From Prochlorococcus sp. AG-686-J21 (GTDB taxonomy: Bacteria; Cyanobacteriota; Cyanobacteriia; PCC-6307; Cyanobiaceae), in contig QCVS01000003.1 in NCBI GenBank assembly GCA_003210285.1, positions 1 through 64,000 on the forward strand: a stretch of 64,000 bases of DNA, in the 5' to 3' direction. Of the stretch, positions 9,498 through 20,505 are shown piece by piece. The position numbers were made by a program, and so were the translations under genes. The notes beneath the pieces were generated by a model. That model ran no database searches and had not been told where the DNA came from. It saw only the letters and a program-made list of their open reading frames with translations. Positions within the stretch are counted from its first letter, which is position 1. Each line of letters starts with the position of its first letter.

Positions 9498-10445
9498 ATG
9501 TCTTCTCCAGAAGTAGGAAAAAAAATAAGAGTAACAGTTCCTTCTACAACTGCTAATCTAGGTCCTGGATTCGATTGTCTAGGCGCAGCATTAGATTTAT
9601 ATAACGAATTTATTTTTACAAGAATAGATGGTGGAGGAGATCGATTTGATTTAATAATGGAGAGTACTGATGGTAATCATTTAAGAGGAGGCCCAGAAAA
9701 TTTAGTTTTTAGGGCTGCGCAGAAAGTATGGGAAAGTGCCAATATTAAACCTTTCGCCCTTGAAGCTAGAGTAAAATTAGCAGTGCCACCAGCTCGAGGG
9801 CTAGGGAGTAGTGCCACAGCAATTGTTGCAGGACTAATCGGAGCAAATGCGATTATGAACTCCCCTTTACCTAAAGAAAAACTTTTAGAACTTGCAATTG
9901 ATATTGAAGGCCATCCTGATAATGTTGTTCCTTCTCTTTTGGGGGGTCTTTGTTTAACTGCTAGGTCATCTTCTCAGAGATGGAGAATTATTAGATGTGA
10001 CTGGAACGATTCGATTAAAGCTGTAGTGGCGATACCTGCAATACGTCTTAGTACAAGTGAAGCAAGGAGAGTAATGCCGAAGAATGTACCTATCTCTGAT
10101 GCAGTAACAAATATGGGGGCACTTACTTTATTACTAAACGGCTTAAAAACAGGTAATGATGAATTAATAAAAGAGGGAATGTTTGATAAATTACATGAAC
10201 CATACCGATGGAAACTTATTAAAGGTGGATTGGAAGTTAAAGATGCCGCACTACAAGCTGGTGCTTTAGGCTGTGCAATTAGTGGTGCAGGGCCAAGTAT
10301 CTTAGCTTTATGTAAAAAGGATAATGGCAGGGAAGTCAGTCAAGCTATGGTTAAAACATGGGAAAACTTAGGAGTGGCAAGTAGAGCGCCATATTTGAAT
10401 GTCCAAACAACAGGAAGTCAATTTAGAGACATCTCTGGTGAGTAG
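9498..10445 (+). CDS. thrB: Homoserine kinase
   Basis: Phosphorylates homoserine in threonine synthesis. A 315-residue GHMP-family kinase with the three family motifs: an N-terminal PSTTANLGPGFDCLG, the ATP-binding PPARGLGSSATAIVAGL, and a C-terminal GCAISGAGPSILAL. It is 7 bp downstream of glk. The codon usage looks slightly less AT-rich than its neighbours, with no sign of transfer. Confidence 0.95.
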   Translation: MSSPEVGKKIRVTVPSTTANLGPGFDCLGAALDLYNEFIFTRIDGGGDRFDLIMESTDGNHLRGGPENLVFRAAQKVWESANIKPFALEARVKLAVPPARGLGSSATAIVAGLIGANAIMNSPLPKEKLLELAIDIEGHPDNVVPSLLGGLCLTARSSSQRWRIIRCDWNDSIKAVVAIPAIRLSTSEARRVMPKNVPISDAVTNMGALTLLLNGLKTGNDELIKEGMFDKLHEPYRWKLIKGGLEVKDAALQAGALGCAISGAGPSILALCKKDNGREVSQAMVKTWENLGVASRAPYLNVQTTGSQFRDISGE

Positions 10446-10446
10446 T

Positions 10447-10474
10447 TTTACTTAGGCATTTTTAATGTTATAGT
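10447..10474 (+). promoter_or_regulatory. Candidate promoter for ndhD
   Basis: TTTACT at 10447-10452 and TATAGT at 10469-10474 are separated by 16 bp, 49 bp before the ndhD ATG, in the only sizeable gap between thrB and ndhD. The call is by pattern only. Confidence 0.35.
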
Positions 10475-10523
10475 CCCAAGCTAGAACAACTTCAACTAGA
10501 ATAAAAAAATTATTCATTATTCT

Positions 10524-12068
10524 ATGAATTTAGAATCTTTTCCTTTGCTATCCCTCATTGTTTTATTACCCTTAATTGGCGCATTGATAATGCCTTTTTT
10601 AAGTTCTAAGGAAGGAGAAGATAATACACTCCCAAGAAATATCTCATTAAGTTTTTTATTTATAGATTTCTTACTCATAATTGGAGTCCTTTTCCAAAAA
10701 TTCGATACAACAAATAGCTCACTACAACTTGTTGAAAGATTAACTTGGCTTCCCTCAATAGGTTTAGAATGGTCTCTAGGCGTAGATGGATTATCTGCAC
10801 CATTAGTAGCTTTAAGTGGTTTAATTACATTTTTATCAGCTGCAGCTAGTTGGAAGATAAAGAAAAAATCAAATTTATATTTTGCTCTTTTATTAGTTCA
10901 AGCCTCAGCTCAAGCACTAGTTTTCCTTTCTCAAGATTTCTTATTATTTTTCTTAGCTTGGGAATTAGAGTTAGTTCCTGTTTATCTTCTTATTGCTATT
11001 TGGGGAGGCAAGAAAAAATTATATGCAGCTACAAAATTTATTCTTTATACAGCTTTAGCATCCTTACTAATACTTATAAGTGGACTTGCACTTGCCTTGA
11101 GCGGCGATACATTTACTCTAAATCTTACCGAATTAACAAGTAAACATGTCACAGGTAGTCTTGCACTATTATCTTATCTAGGATTTTTAATAGGTTTTGG
11201 AGTTAAACTTCCTATATTCCCATTGCATACTTGGTTGCCTGATGCTCATGGGGAAGCTAACGCTCCAGTATCAATGTTATTAGCGGGAATTCTTTTAAAG
11301 ATGGGGGGATACGCTCTCTTAAGATTCAATGTTCAAATATTACCCGAAGTTCATCTGCAACTTGCGCCTGCTTTAATTATTCTTGGAATTATCAATATAA
11401 TTTATGGAGCCTTAAATGCATTTGCACAAGATAACGTAAAAAGAAGAATTGCATGTAGTTCAGTAAGTCATATGGGTTTTGTTCTTCTGGGCATTGGAGC
11501 AGTTGATGCTTTAGGGATAAGCGGAGCAATGCTTCAAATGATAAGTCATGGACTTATAGCGGCAGCAATGTTCTTCGTCACTGGTTCTTTCTATGAGAGA
11601 ACAAATACTCTGTCAATTCCAAACATGGGTGGTTTAGCAAAGGTCTTACCAATAACATTTGCTTTTTTCCTGGCGAGCTCACTAGCCTCTCTGGCCTTAC
11701 CTGGAATGAGTGGTTTTATAAGCGAAATCACAGTATTTTTAGGGATCACAAGTCAAGAGGGGTTCAGCTCTCTTTTTAGATCAATCACAATTCTTATTGC
11801 TGCAATTGGTCTTGTCCTAACGCCCATATATCTTCTTTCGATGTGTAGAAGAGTATTTTTCGGGCCTAGAATTCCTGCGCTAGCTACTGTAAAAGAGATG
11901 AATGGTAGAGAATTGACAATTGGGTTCAGTTTATTATTACCCACTTTAGTCATTGGTTTTTGGCCAAAAATTGCAATAAATTTATATGAATCATCAACAA
12001 ACGCTCTCAGTCAACAACTTACTTTAGCTAAGTTAGTAGGGTACATCTCAAACATTAGCCAATTTTAA
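10524..12068 (+). CDS. ndhD: NAD(P)H-quinone oxidoreductase subunit 4 (NdhD)
   Basis: Antiporter-like membrane subunit of the cyanobacterial NDH-1 complex, used in respiration and cyclic electron flow around photosystem I. 514 residues, predicted to span the membrane about 14 times. Signature elements include [11 protein letters not shown] with the essential glutamate, [21 protein letters not shown], and [13 protein letters not shown] with the conserved lysine region before it. Thylakoid membrane location is expected. Whether it is the respiratory NdhD1 or a CO2-uptake NdhD3/4 form cannot be settled here, but D1 is likely because Prochlorococcus lacks the CO2-uptake forms. Confidence 0.93.
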   Translation: MNLESFPLLSLIVLLPLIGALIMPFLSSKEGEDNTLPRNISLSFLFIDFLLIIGVLFQKFDTTNSSLQLVERLTWLPSIGLEWSLGVDGLSAPLVALSGLITFLSAAASWKIKKKSNLYFALLLVQASAQALVFLSQDFLLFFLAWELELVPVYLLIAIWGGKKKLYAATKFILYTALASLLILISGLALALSGDTFTLNLTELTSKHVTGSLALLSYLGFLIGFGVKLPIFPLHTWLPDAHGEANAPVSMLLAGILLKMGGYALLRFNVQILPEVHLQLAPALIILGIINIIYGALNAFAQDNVKRRIACSSVSHMGFVLLGIGAVDALGISGAMLQMISHGLIAAAMFFVTGSFYERTNTLSIPNMGGLAKVLPITFAFFLASSLASLALPGMSGFISEITVFLGITSQEGFSSLFRSITILIAAIGLVLTPIYLLSMCRRVFFGPRIPALATVKEMNGRELTIGFSLLLPTLVIGFWPKIAINLYESSTNALSQQLTLAKLVGYISNISQF

Positions 12069-12079
12069 TCTTCGATAAA

Positions 12080-14167
12080 ATGGAAACTTCAATTTTTAAT
12101 TACGGAGAATTACCAGAATTTGATAAATTTACTTCAGATAGAATTAATCAAGAGTTTCCTAATGTATTAGAGAAGATAAATCTAGATTTCAAAAAAATTG
12201 AAAATTTTTTATCTAATTACGTGGAGCAAGAAAATTTAGAATGGGACAAAGTAATTAATCCTTTAAATGAAGTAAATGAAATATTAAGGTGGAGTTGGGG
12301 AGTTATAAGTCATCTTAATGGAGTAAAAAATTCCGAAAGCTTAAGAGAAATTTACTCAAAGTTTCTACCTGAAATTATTAATATAAGTAATAAGTTTGGA
12401 CAAAGCAAAATTATTTATAATTCTCTGGTAAAGCTTAAAGAAACAAATAATTTTGATGGTATCAAAAATAGAATTCTAGATAAAGAAATTCTCGACATGG
12501 AACATAGAGGTATTTCATTAAATATAAATAACCAGAAAGATTTCAATGTTATTTCTGGAAAGCTTGGAAAACTATCTACAAATTTCAGCAATAATGTCTT
12601 AGATGCCACTAATTCTTGGTATTTAATCTTAAATGATAAATCTCAAATAGATGGAGTTCCAGAAAGGGTTCTAGAATTAATGTCAATATCAGCTCACGAA
12701 TACTTAAAAAAAGAAGGAGAATCTGACGCAAAAAAAGGTCCCTGGAAATTAAGTTTAGATATTCCGACTTATACCGCGTTTATGACATATGCCAATGATC
12801 GTAATCTCAGGGAGAAATTATATAAAGCTTTTGTAAGTAGAGCCTCTCATGGAGAAAAAAATAACTCTCATATTATTGAAGAGATTTTATCTCTTAGGAC
12901 TAAACAGGCTAAGCTTCTTGGTTATGAAAGCTGGGCAGAATTAAGTCTTTCAACAAAAATGGCTAAGGAAATTAAAAATGTTGAAAAACTTTTAGAGGAG
13001 TTAAGAAAGCCTGCCTTTAAAACAGCCAAAAATGAATTAGATAGTCTTAATAAGTTTTCAAAAGATAATGGATTTCCAAATTCTGAAAATCTTCAATCTT
13101 GGGATATTAGCTATTGGTCTGAACGTCTCAGAAAGGAGAAACTTAATTTAGATCAAGAATCACTTAGACCATGGTTTCCTCTTAATGATGTTTTAAAAGG
13201 TCTTTTTAAACTTAGTGAAAAGCTCTTCGAAATTAAAGTAATTGAAGCCTGTAATGAAGCTCCTATTTGGAATAATGACGTTTTGTTTTTTAACATTCTA
13301 AATAAAGATGATAAAAAAATAGCTTCATTTTATCTCGACCCCTACTCTCGTCCCGAGTCAAAGAGAGGAGGTGCATGGATGGATGAATGCCTTAATAAAA
13401 ACAATATCGGTAGAAATACATTACCTGTTGCCTATCTAGTTTGTAATCAAACCCCACCATCCAAAGACAAACCAAGTTTGATGAGTTTTGATGAAGTTCA
13501 AACCCTTTTTCATGAATTTGGTCATGGTCTTCAACATATGCTTACCACTGTAAATCTTCCACAAGCAGCCGGTATTAATAATGTTGAATGGGATGCGGTT
13601 GAACTTCCAAGTCAATTTATGGAAAACTGGTGTTTTCACAAGAACACATTATTAAATATTGCGAAACATTATGAAACAGGGGAAAAATTATCTGATGAGA
13701 ATTTTGAAAAATTAGTAAAGAATAGAACTTTTAATTGCGGGATGGCTACCCTAAGACAATTACATTTTGCAATTACAGATATAAGATTGCACAGCAATAT
13801 TTATAGTCATCAGGGTAAAAATTCTGATGAGATCAGAAATGAAATTGCCAGAAATACAACGGTAATTGAACCTATACAAGAAGATAAATTCCTTTGTTGC
13901 TTTAGTCACATATTTGCAGGAGGTTATTCGGCTGGATATTATTCTTATAAATGGGCCGAGGTTTTAAGTGCAGATGCTTTTTCTATGTTTGAAGAGGCAG
14001 ACTTAGAAAATAATCAAAATATAAAGGCAATAGGTAAAAAATTCAAAGATACAATTTTAAGTCTTGGAGGAAGTTTCTCTCCTTTAGAGGTATTTAAATT
14101 ATTTAGAGGCAGAGAACCAAAAACAGACTCTTTGATAAGACACTTAGGTCTATCATCTGTTAATTAA
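12080..14167 (+). CDS. prlC: M3 family oligopeptidase (oligopeptidase A-like)
   Basis: Cytoplasmic zinc oligopeptidase that degrades short peptides, including cleaved signal peptides. 695 residues, normal for the PrlC/thimet group. The zinc motif HEFGH is at 478-482 (LFHEFGHGLQHM), with the third-ligand region downstream (WDAVELPSQFMENW). It starts 11 bp after ndhD. Its last 8 bp overlap the end of the convergent hydrolase gene, so the two transcripts must overlap at their 3' ends. Confidence 0.93.
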   Translation: METSIFNYGELPEFDKFTSDRINQEFPNVLEKINLDFKKIENFLSNYVEQENLEWDKVINPLNEVNEILRWSWGVISHLNGVKNSESLREIYSKFLPEIINISNKFGQSKIIYNSLVKLKETNNFDGIKNRILDKEILDMEHRGISLNINNQKDFNVISGKLGKLSTNFSNNVLDATNSWYLILNDKSQIDGVPERVLELMSISAHEYLKKEGESDAKKGPWKLSLDIPTYTAFMTYANDRNLREKLYKAFVSRASHGEKNNSHIIEEILSLRTKQAKLLGYESWAELSLSTKMAKEIKNVEKLLEELRKPAFKTAKNELDSLNKFSKDNGFPNSENLQSWDISYWSERLRKEKLNLDQESLRPWFPLNDVLKGLFKLSEKLFEIKVIEACNEAPIWNNDVLFFNILNKDDKKIASFYLDPYSRPESKRGGAWMDECLNKNNIGRNTLPVAYLVCNQTPPSKDKPSLMSFDEVQTLFHEFGHGLQHMLTTVNLPQAAGINNVEWDAVELPSQFMENWCFHKNTLLNIAKHYETGEKLSDENFEKLVKNRTFNCGMATLRQLHFAITDIRLHSNIYSHQGKNSDEIRNEIARNTTVIEPIQEDKFLCCFSHIFAGGYSAGYYSYKWAEVLSADAFSMFEEADLENNQNIKAIGKKFKDTILSLGGSFSPLEVFKLFRGREPKTDSLIRHLGLSSVN

Positions 14168-14759
14168 GAAGTCTGTCGATAATTTTATTGACCGCTACTG
14201 GATTTCTTACTAAATTTTTATGTTTATATATTTTTAATGATATTTTCTCTCCCGAATTCAAACTAGCTCTCCATCCTGGGAAAACCATAAGATCCCAATA
14301 GGTAAAAAAACTAATACAATTAATTTTACCAAGAAGATAATCTGAGCTAGAAAGATCTCTTAATAAAAGACTATTTATTTTCATCTCAGATATTCCTCTA
14401 AAAGGATATTTAGGAATTAATTGAGATGCAAGAGTTCCTTTATGAGGCGACCCAATAGTTATAAATCTTTTAGTTCTTTTATAACCATTAAATTTTTTAA
14501 TCCAATATCTACCAATTATTCCACCCATTGAGAATCCCAAAATATCAAGCTCTTTTTCATAACCATATTTCTCTAAAATTAAATCATTTAACAAATTAGT
14601 TAATTCAACAATAGATGTCATTCCATATGCGTGCTTTAATGTTGGTGCAAAATATTCAATACCAAATTCATCAAGTTTCGAAGTTATCGAAGAAAAAATA
14701 TCTGCGGTATTCCAGAGACCATGAATTAATATTATAGGATTTCTTTTTGATAAAACCAT
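14160..14759 (-). CDS. Alpha/beta hydrolase, esterase/lipase-like
   Basis: A compact alpha/beta hydrolase of 199 residues. The oxyanion-hole motif IHGLWNTAD is at 12-20 and the nucleophile elbow GFSMG is at 75-79 with Ser77. A late histidine in YKHKNLV is the likely catalytic base. It resembles the PGAP1/lipase class 2 family; the substrate is unknown. The ATG overlaps the stop of folB as TAATG, so translation is probably coupled to folB and proA upstream. The 3' end overlaps the convergent M3 peptidase gene by 8 bp. Confidence 0.82.
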   Translation of the reverse strand: MVLSKRNPIILIHGLWNTADIFSSITSKLDEFGIEYFAPTLKHAYGMTSIVELTNLLNDLILEKYGYEKELDILGFSMGGIIGRYWIKKFNGYKRTKRFITIGSPHKGTLASQLIPKYPFRGISEMKINSLLLRDLSSSDYLLGKINCISFFTYWDLMVFPGWRASLNSGEKISLKIYKHKNLVRNPVAVNKIIDRLLN

Positions 14760-15121
14760 TAATTATTTTCAAAAACTCTTACTATTGAGACCTCTCCATC
14801 AAAGCCAATAATTGGAGGTTGGCACTTCGTTAATATAATTTTAATTCGGTTAAGTTGAAACTCTTCATCAATAATTTTTAAAATTTCATTTGAATATTTC
14901 TCAATCGTAAAGCAACATATTTTCTTGGATTGATATTTTAATATTTCAACTAATTTCGAATAATCCACTGTACTCTTAATATCATCATTTTGAGTACAAT
15001 TTTCGAAATCAGTCCATAAAAATACATCTAAATTAAAAAGTTGGCCTAGATCCCTTTCTTCATCTAGAACACCAACTCTTGCCCAAAGTTTAATATCCTT
15101 AATTTTTAAATATGTTTCCAT
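14759..15121 (-). CDS. folB: Dihydroneopterin aldolase
   Basis: Converts dihydroneopterin to 6-hydroxymethyl-dihydropterin in folate synthesis. 120 residues, the standard length. The family pattern is clear: IKLWARVGVLDEERDLGQ with the catalytic glutamate at 21 or 22, the STVDYSKL segment, and Lys99 in LTKCQPPI. It sits 9 bp after proA and overlaps the next gene by one base, which suggests an operon of otherwise unrelated enzymes. Confidence 0.93.
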   Translation of the reverse strand: METYLKIKDIKLWARVGVLDEERDLGQLFNLDVFLWTDFENCTQNDDIKSTVDYSKLVEILKYQSKKICCFTIEKYSNEILKIIDEEFQLNRIKIILTKCQPPIIGFDGEVSIVRVFENN

Positions 15122-15130
15122 TTCTAAAAT

Positions 15131-16441
15131 TTAGACATCTTTATGGGAATAGATTAATGTTCCAGATAAAAAATCCTCAACAATATGGCCTTCGCCTCTT
15201 AAAAAATACTTATAAGTAACTAGTCCCTCCAGTCCTACTGGGCCTCTTGGGGGCAATGTCTGTGTAGATATCCCAACTTCTGCTCCAAAGCCATATCTAA
15301 AACCATCTGCGAATCTTGTTGAGCAATTATGAAAAACGCCTGAACTATCTATCTCGCTCATAAATTTATTAGCATTACTGATATTTTCAGTAATTATTCC
15401 ATCTGTATGTTTTGAACTGAATTTTTGTATATGAGCAATTGCTTCTTGTAAATCATCAACAATTTTTATAGAAAGAATAAGATCTAAATATTCAGTTTTC
15501 CAGTCCTCATAATTAGCTTCAAAAGCAACACCCAGTTGAAAAGATTTTTTATCTCCAATCAATTTAACATCGTTAGAGTTAAACATTGGAATCGCCTTAT
15601 CCAAAAATTCAGAGGCAGTATCTTTATGTATTAAAAGAGTCTCAACAGCATTACATGCAGCCGGATATTGGATCTTACTATCTAAAGCCACTTTTAAAGC
15701 TATATCGAGATTTATTTCATTATCTATATACAAATGACAAATTCCATCAGCGTGACCTAGAACAGGAATTTCTGTATTCTCCTGTATAAATTTAACAAGT
15801 TCATTGCTTCCTCTTGGAATAATTAAATTAATATATTTTTCTAAATTCAACATTGCCATACTATCTTTTCTACTTGTCAGAAGACAGATTGCATTTTCAT
15901 CAAGATTTGAATCTTGTAAACCCTTCTTAAGTGCAGAAACTATTGCAAGATTTGTTAAATTTGCTTCACTTCCCCCTTTAAGCATTACTCCATTACCCGA
16001 TCTAATGGCCAGAGAACTTATTTGCATTACAGCATCGGGTCTTGATTCAAAAATTACTCCTAATACTCCTATAGGTACAGTTTTTCTTTCAAGGATTAAA
16101 CCTTTAGAAAGTTCCCTTTTTAATTCAATTTGACCTACTGGATCAATCAAATTACCAACTTGTCTTACCCCTTCAATTCCTAAATTAAGTTTTTCTTTTG
16201 ATAGCTTTAATCTAGAGAGTAAGGACTTTGAGATGCCTTTAATTTCAGCTTTTTTATAATCTTCAATATTAGCCTCAATTATTTCTTTAGAGTTTTTTTC
16301 TAAAGAATCAGCCATTAAGTTCAAGGCTCTAATTCTGTCATTATTATTTGTTTGACTTGTTTTAATTGAAGCAAGACGCAGTTGCTTTGCTTTTTCTAAA
16401 AGTTTATTATCAGGAGTTGGCACTTCAAATATATCAGTCAT
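15131..16441 (-). CDS. proA: Gamma-glutamyl phosphate reductase
   Basis: Second step of proline synthesis: reduces glutamate 5-phosphate to the semialdehyde with NADPH. 436 residues of the aldehyde dehydrogenase superfamily. The catalytic cysteine is in the conserved QYPAACNAVETLL block, and the family end GPVGLEGLVTYKYFLRGEG is intact. It is first in a likely proA-folB-hydrolase transcript, 64 bp downstream of the TamB-like gene. Confidence 0.96.
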   Translation of the reverse strand: MTDIFEVPTPDNKLLEKAKQLRLASIKTSQTNNNDRIRALNLMADSLEKNSKEIIEANIEDYKKAEIKGISKSLLSRLKLSKEKLNLGIEGVRQVGNLIDPVGQIELKRELSKGLILERKTVPIGVLGVIFESRPDAVMQISSLAIRSGNGVMLKGGSEANLTNLAIVSALKKGLQDSNLDENAICLLTSRKDSMAMLNLEKYINLIIPRGSNELVKFIQENTEIPVLGHADGICHLYIDNEINLDIALKVALDSKIQYPAACNAVETLLIHKDTASEFLDKAIPMFNSNDVKLIGDKKSFQLGVAFEANYEDWKTEYLDLILSIKIVDDLQEAIAHIQKFSSKHTDGIITENISNANKFMSEIDSSGVFHNCSTRFADGFRYGFGAEVGISTQTLPPRGPVGLEGLVTYKYFLRGEGHIVEDFLSGTLIYSHKDV

Positions 16442-16505
16442 AATTAAATTTAATTTAATTAATAGTAATTCAAAATAAGCATTCTTTAAACTTTTATTTT
16501 AGGAA

Positions 16506-19500
16506 TTAATATCTGAAAAATAATTGAACTTGACTTTTCCACTCTCCCTCGGAATCCATAGAACCTAACAATTCCAAGTTTGGATTAGCTTGTAAAGTTA
16601 GTATCCCTAAAGGGGGTAAATCATCTCTATCTGGAGTGGCTTGAACAGCAAAGTTTACTCTATCAGTAATATCAAGACCTATTTCAGCAATCCAAGCCTG
16701 TGTAGACAAACCAGCATTTGAAGATGATTCGTCAGTATCTTCTATATCAAGGTTTTCATTAGAAAAAACATTATTAATTGGTTCATTATTTTCTATTAGG
16801 GCAGGATACAAAGACAATTGAAATTTCTCACTAAATGCATTTGCCGTATTTAGTTGAGAAATAAATGCTCTATTTATTAAATTTGCAGAGTTTCCTCCTA
16901 TCAAACCAATAATCTGAGATCTGTTATAACTTGGAGTACTTCTTAATTGTATTTTTCTATTTTCATCTTCAAATGATAATTGATCTAGAAATCCTTCATA
17001 TGATGCTTCGATTTTTATAAGTCTTGTATTACCGATCCCAACCGCTCCAAAACCACTTGAACTAACATTCGCATCTAGACCACTTGAAATATTGAGATCT
17101 TGATTATTTTCACTAATTGGTATTATTGAATCTGGAACTTTACTAGTGAGTGAAAAGTTAATAAAAGGAACAATACCGCTTCTAGAGGCAAATAAAATAT
17201 AATTTTCTTTATTTTTATCTAATTTGAATGGTGTTGTGTATAAATTTGCTGTACCTTTACTTAAGGTAATAAGGCCTCTTGCATTTAAATCTTCTCCAAC
17301 TTTTCCTTTAAAATTTATATCTAACTTGGTATCTAAATAAGCCTTTACTATCCCTGCATATTGAATTATAAAATCTGGGCCAAGTTTTAATTTTAGATTC
17401 TTAAAACTTAAATTTTCAAGATAATTTGGGAAATTTTCTCCCAAAAGTAAAGAGTTTAACATGTTCTCATTAGAAATTATTTCAATATTTTTATCTTTTT
17501 CCCAAAACAATTCTGGCCAATTTCTTTCATTATTTATTACTTTAAGATTATTTTTTTTATTAGCATTATTTAAATTAATAAACCCATTATTTAGCGCTAA
17601 GTTTCCACTAAATATAGGTTCTATTAATGATCCCCCGACATTAATTTTGGAGTCAGTTAGAAATTTTATATTATTAGATTTTATATTAAAATTATTGGTT
17701 GATAAGCTAATAGCTTTATCATTTAAACTTTCTTTATTATAAAAAGGTAAAACCCCCTTAATAAAAATATTTCCAGAAGCATCATCAGAAGCCTTAAAGC
17801 TTTTGATTTCAATTTGATCAAAATCAAAAATTATTGTGCTATTAATATTTTTAATGACATTACTATAAATATCAATTTCAGAATCCTTTATAAAAACAAA
17901 ACCATTAGCAATAGGTTTATTAACAGTTCCTTTTATTATCATTCTTAGATTTACATCACCTTTATTAAAAGTGAAGTAATCATCAGCAAAGATATCGACT
18001 AATTCAATAAACTTTCCATTACCATTTAATTTCAAATCTAATTTATCCTTTTTATTAAGAGGAATAGAACCTGAAATATTTATTGGAGTGTTTGAATTAT
18101 TCAATAAAAAAGATAAATCTAAATCAAAAATTGAATCACCATATTGGACGTCTCCAATATCTAATATGATCGGGCTATTATTAATAGATGTATTATTCGA
18201 AGAAATATTTGTCGCAAAGAGTTTTTTATCTAGATTATAAATTAAATTAATATCCAAATTTCCTTCGAAATCTCTAGGTTTATCTAAAAAGATATTTATA
18301 GTTTTTAAAGGTAATTTATTAATATTTAAAAAACCTTTTCCAGTAAAAATTCCTCCTTCTAAATCTAGAGAAAACTGTTCTTTAGAACTTTTTTTACTTT
18401 CGCTTTTAATATCAAGATATCCATTTAATTTAGTTTTTAATCTAAAATTAGATTTGTTATTACCTTCTATCGATACATTTGCATCATATCTACTTTTAAA
18501 TTTGCCCAAATATCTTTTCAAATTAAATTTATCTTCTAAAGTAGTTTTATCATTTAAATAATTATCGATAAAAATAATTTTATCTTTAAATGAGCTATCA
18601 ATTTTATTTATTTCTATATCGTCCAAGTTTCTAGACTTACCATTAGGAATAAATTTTTTATTATCAAGACTTAAAATATCTGCTGCTGTTTGTAATGACC
18701 AACTAGTACTAATATTGTTAAAACTTATATTAAAACTATTATCTTTACTAGAGTCATATTCAAGATCAATCATGCCACCATCAATTGGATATAATGATGA
18801 ATTAATATAAAAAGATTTTTCATCAAATGAAAAATCAAATAATGAATTAGCGAACTTTATATTCCTATATTTGCCCAAACTCCAAGCTAAACGACCATCA
18901 GAATAAGCTTGATTTCTAGATACAAAGCCAGAACCATTAACAATTCCACTGACTCTATCAAATTCATTATTACTAATCGCTAATTCAAGCTCATCTAGAG
19001 GAAAATTATTTGCATTCCAACGATACTTATCCTCATCTTTAATTAGATTTAAACTACCTTTATTAGAATTAAATATTCTACTGAAGGTTATATTCTCTAA
19101 CTTAATCTTTGAATCAAAATTAAAGGTAATGAAAGAAGGCACTGGTGAATATCTATTCTTCATATTCACGAAGTATTTATTATTTTCATTTTTGATCTCA
19201 CCTTCCCATATTTCTCTTATTCTTATACCTTTGTAATGAGGATAATCAACATTGAAATTAATTTGAATATCAGGTTTATTAATCTCACCTTTTAATTCTC
19301 CTGTTGCAGTAATAAAACCTCTTATCTTATTTTTGCGGAAAATATTTAAATTTGACAATTGGGTTCTATTTAAAATAAGACTTGAATTTATATTTCCAAA
19401 ATTTATACCCCTCTTATCAAACCAATAGGGTATATCTCCTGATAATTGTATTTCAGGATTCAAACTATCTAAATATCCAACATTTCCTGTAAAATTTATT

Positions 19501-20441
19501 TTATTTATATTTTGATTTAAAGGAACATCAAGATTAAACTCTGAGATTAAGGTACCGTAATTAAGATTTTTCGTATCAGCGATAATCTTATTACCTCCGC
19601 ATAAAAGCCTAATAGAATCACTCTTTATATCCTCTACTAAACTATTAGTTTTCATCCTTAAGTTATTTAAAGAAAGCTTTCCATTACAAAAGGTTTTTTT
19701 AGAGGATTTATAAAATTTCAAATTAGATTTAATTTTTCCTGCTCTAAAAGAAAATTCCCTATCCCCAAAACTATAGTTAGATCCCTTCAAATTTATCCCT
19801 TTCGATAATATCTCGAGATTCAAAAATTCTTTATTTAATTTAGTATTTATTTTCAAATTTAAATTACCTTTACCTTTGGCATATAATTTAATATCTCCAA
19901 AAAAATGCTTAGATTTTGATTTGTATATTAATTTTCCTTTTACTTTAGTTTCTATTCCAATATCCTTTAATTTGAAATTTGTGGATTCTTTAAAATTGAA
20001 ATTCAAGTCATATTTTACTTTGTTTTTAATAAAAATTTTTTCGTTATTATCAAGTTCTCCTCTTTTGAAAAAATCTTTGGTTATTTCAATTTTAGTTTTT
20101 GTAGGCGTTACATTAAAAATCCATCTTTGATTTAAAAATGATCTAATTGGCATAATACCTATATAAATATTCTTGGCTATGATTTGAGAATTTAAATTCT
20201 CATCATCAATAATTTTAAAATTATTTAAAGAAATCCCAAGAAGTCTCATACCAGAATAATCACCCAAATCAATATCTTTATTTAAAAATTTTTCTATCTT
20301 ATTTTCTAATCCTATTTTTCTGGACTTATAGAAATATTCAAGATATTTATTTAATAACAAAGTTCCTACAAAACTTGCTGACAAAAACGTCCCTAAGAAA
20401 AAAAGTTTTTTATAAAAATTTAGAGATCTAATTTTTTTCAA
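16506..20441 (-). CDS. TamB-like (DUF490/Tic236-type) envelope protein
   Basis: Very large envelope protein of 1311 residues. A single N-terminal membrane anchor lies around 12-30, followed by a long Asn/Lys/Ile-rich stretch of beta-strand repeats and a C-terminal TamB domain (about 1000-1311) ending in the aromatic VQLFFRY, typical of proteins that contact the outer membrane. Members of this family span the periplasm and help insert outer-membrane proteins or move lipids; the plastid counterpart is Tic236. The cyanobacterial role is inferred from family. It is divergent from ycf51 across 64 bp. Confidence 0.9.
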   Translation of the reverse strand: MKKIRSLNFYKKLFFLGTFLSASFVGTLLLNKYLEYFYKSRKIGLENKIEKFLNKDIDLGDYSGMRLLGISLNNFKIIDDENLNSQIIAKNIYIGIMPIRSFLNQRWIFNVTPTKTKIEITKDFFKRGELDNNEKIFIKNKVKYDLNFNFKESTNFKLKDIGIETKVKGKLIYKSKSKHFFGDIKLYAKGKGNLNLKINTKLNKEFLNLEILSKGINLKGSNYSFGDREFSFRAGKIKSNLKFYKSSKKTFCNGKLSLNNLRMKTNSLVEDIKSDSIRLLCGGNKIIADTKNLNYGTLISEFNLDVPLNQNINKINFTGNVGYLDSLNPEIQLSGDIPYWFDKRGINFGNINSSLILNRTQLSNLNIFRKNKIRGFITATGELKGEINKPDIQINFNVDYPHYKGIRIREIWEGEIKNENNKYFVNMKNRYSPVPSFITFNFDSKIKLENITFSRIFNSNKGSLNLIKDEDKYRWNANNFPLDELELAISNNEFDRVSGIVNGSGFVSRNQAYSDGRLAWSLGKYRNIKFANSLFDFSFDEKSFYINSSLYPIDGGMIDLEYDSSKDNSFNISFNNISTSWSLQTAADILSLDNKKFIPNGKSRNLDDIEINKIDSSFKDKIIFIDNYLNDKTTLEDKFNLKRYLGKFKSRYDANVSIEGNNKSNFRLKTKLNGYLDIKSESKKSSKEQFSLDLEGGIFTGKGFLNINKLPLKTINIFLDKPRDFEGNLDINLIYNLDKKLFATNISSNNTSINNSPIILDIGDVQYGDSIFDLDLSFLLNNSNTPINISGSIPLNKKDKLDLKLNGNGKFIELVDIFADDYFTFNKGDVNLRMIIKGTVNKPIANGFVFIKDSEIDIYSNVIKNINSTIIFDFDQIEIKSFKASDDASGNIFIKGVLPFYNKESLNDKAISLSTNNFNIKSNNIKFLTDSKINVGGSLIEPIFSGNLALNNGFINLNNANKKNNLKVINNERNWPELFWEKDKNIEIISNENMLNSLLLGENFPNYLENLSFKNLKLKLGPDFIIQYAGIVKAYLDTKLDINFKGKVGEDLNARGLITLSKGTANLYTTPFKLDKNKENYILFASRSGIVPFINFSLTSKVPDSIIPISENNQDLNISSGLDANVSSSGFGAVGIGNTRLIKIEASYEGFLDQLSFEDENRKIQLRSTPSYNRSQIIGLIGGNSANLINRAFISQLNTANAFSEKFQLSLYPALIENNEPINNVFSNENLDIEDTDESSSNAGLSTQAWIAEIGLDITDRVNFAVQATPDRDDLPPLGILTLQANPNLELLGSMDSEGEWKSQVQLFFRY

Positions 20442-20505
20442 GTTAGAAGCCCAAAATATAGTAGGCTTACAAAATATAAGAAATTAATGAGGTCAAAGCC
20501 ACTAA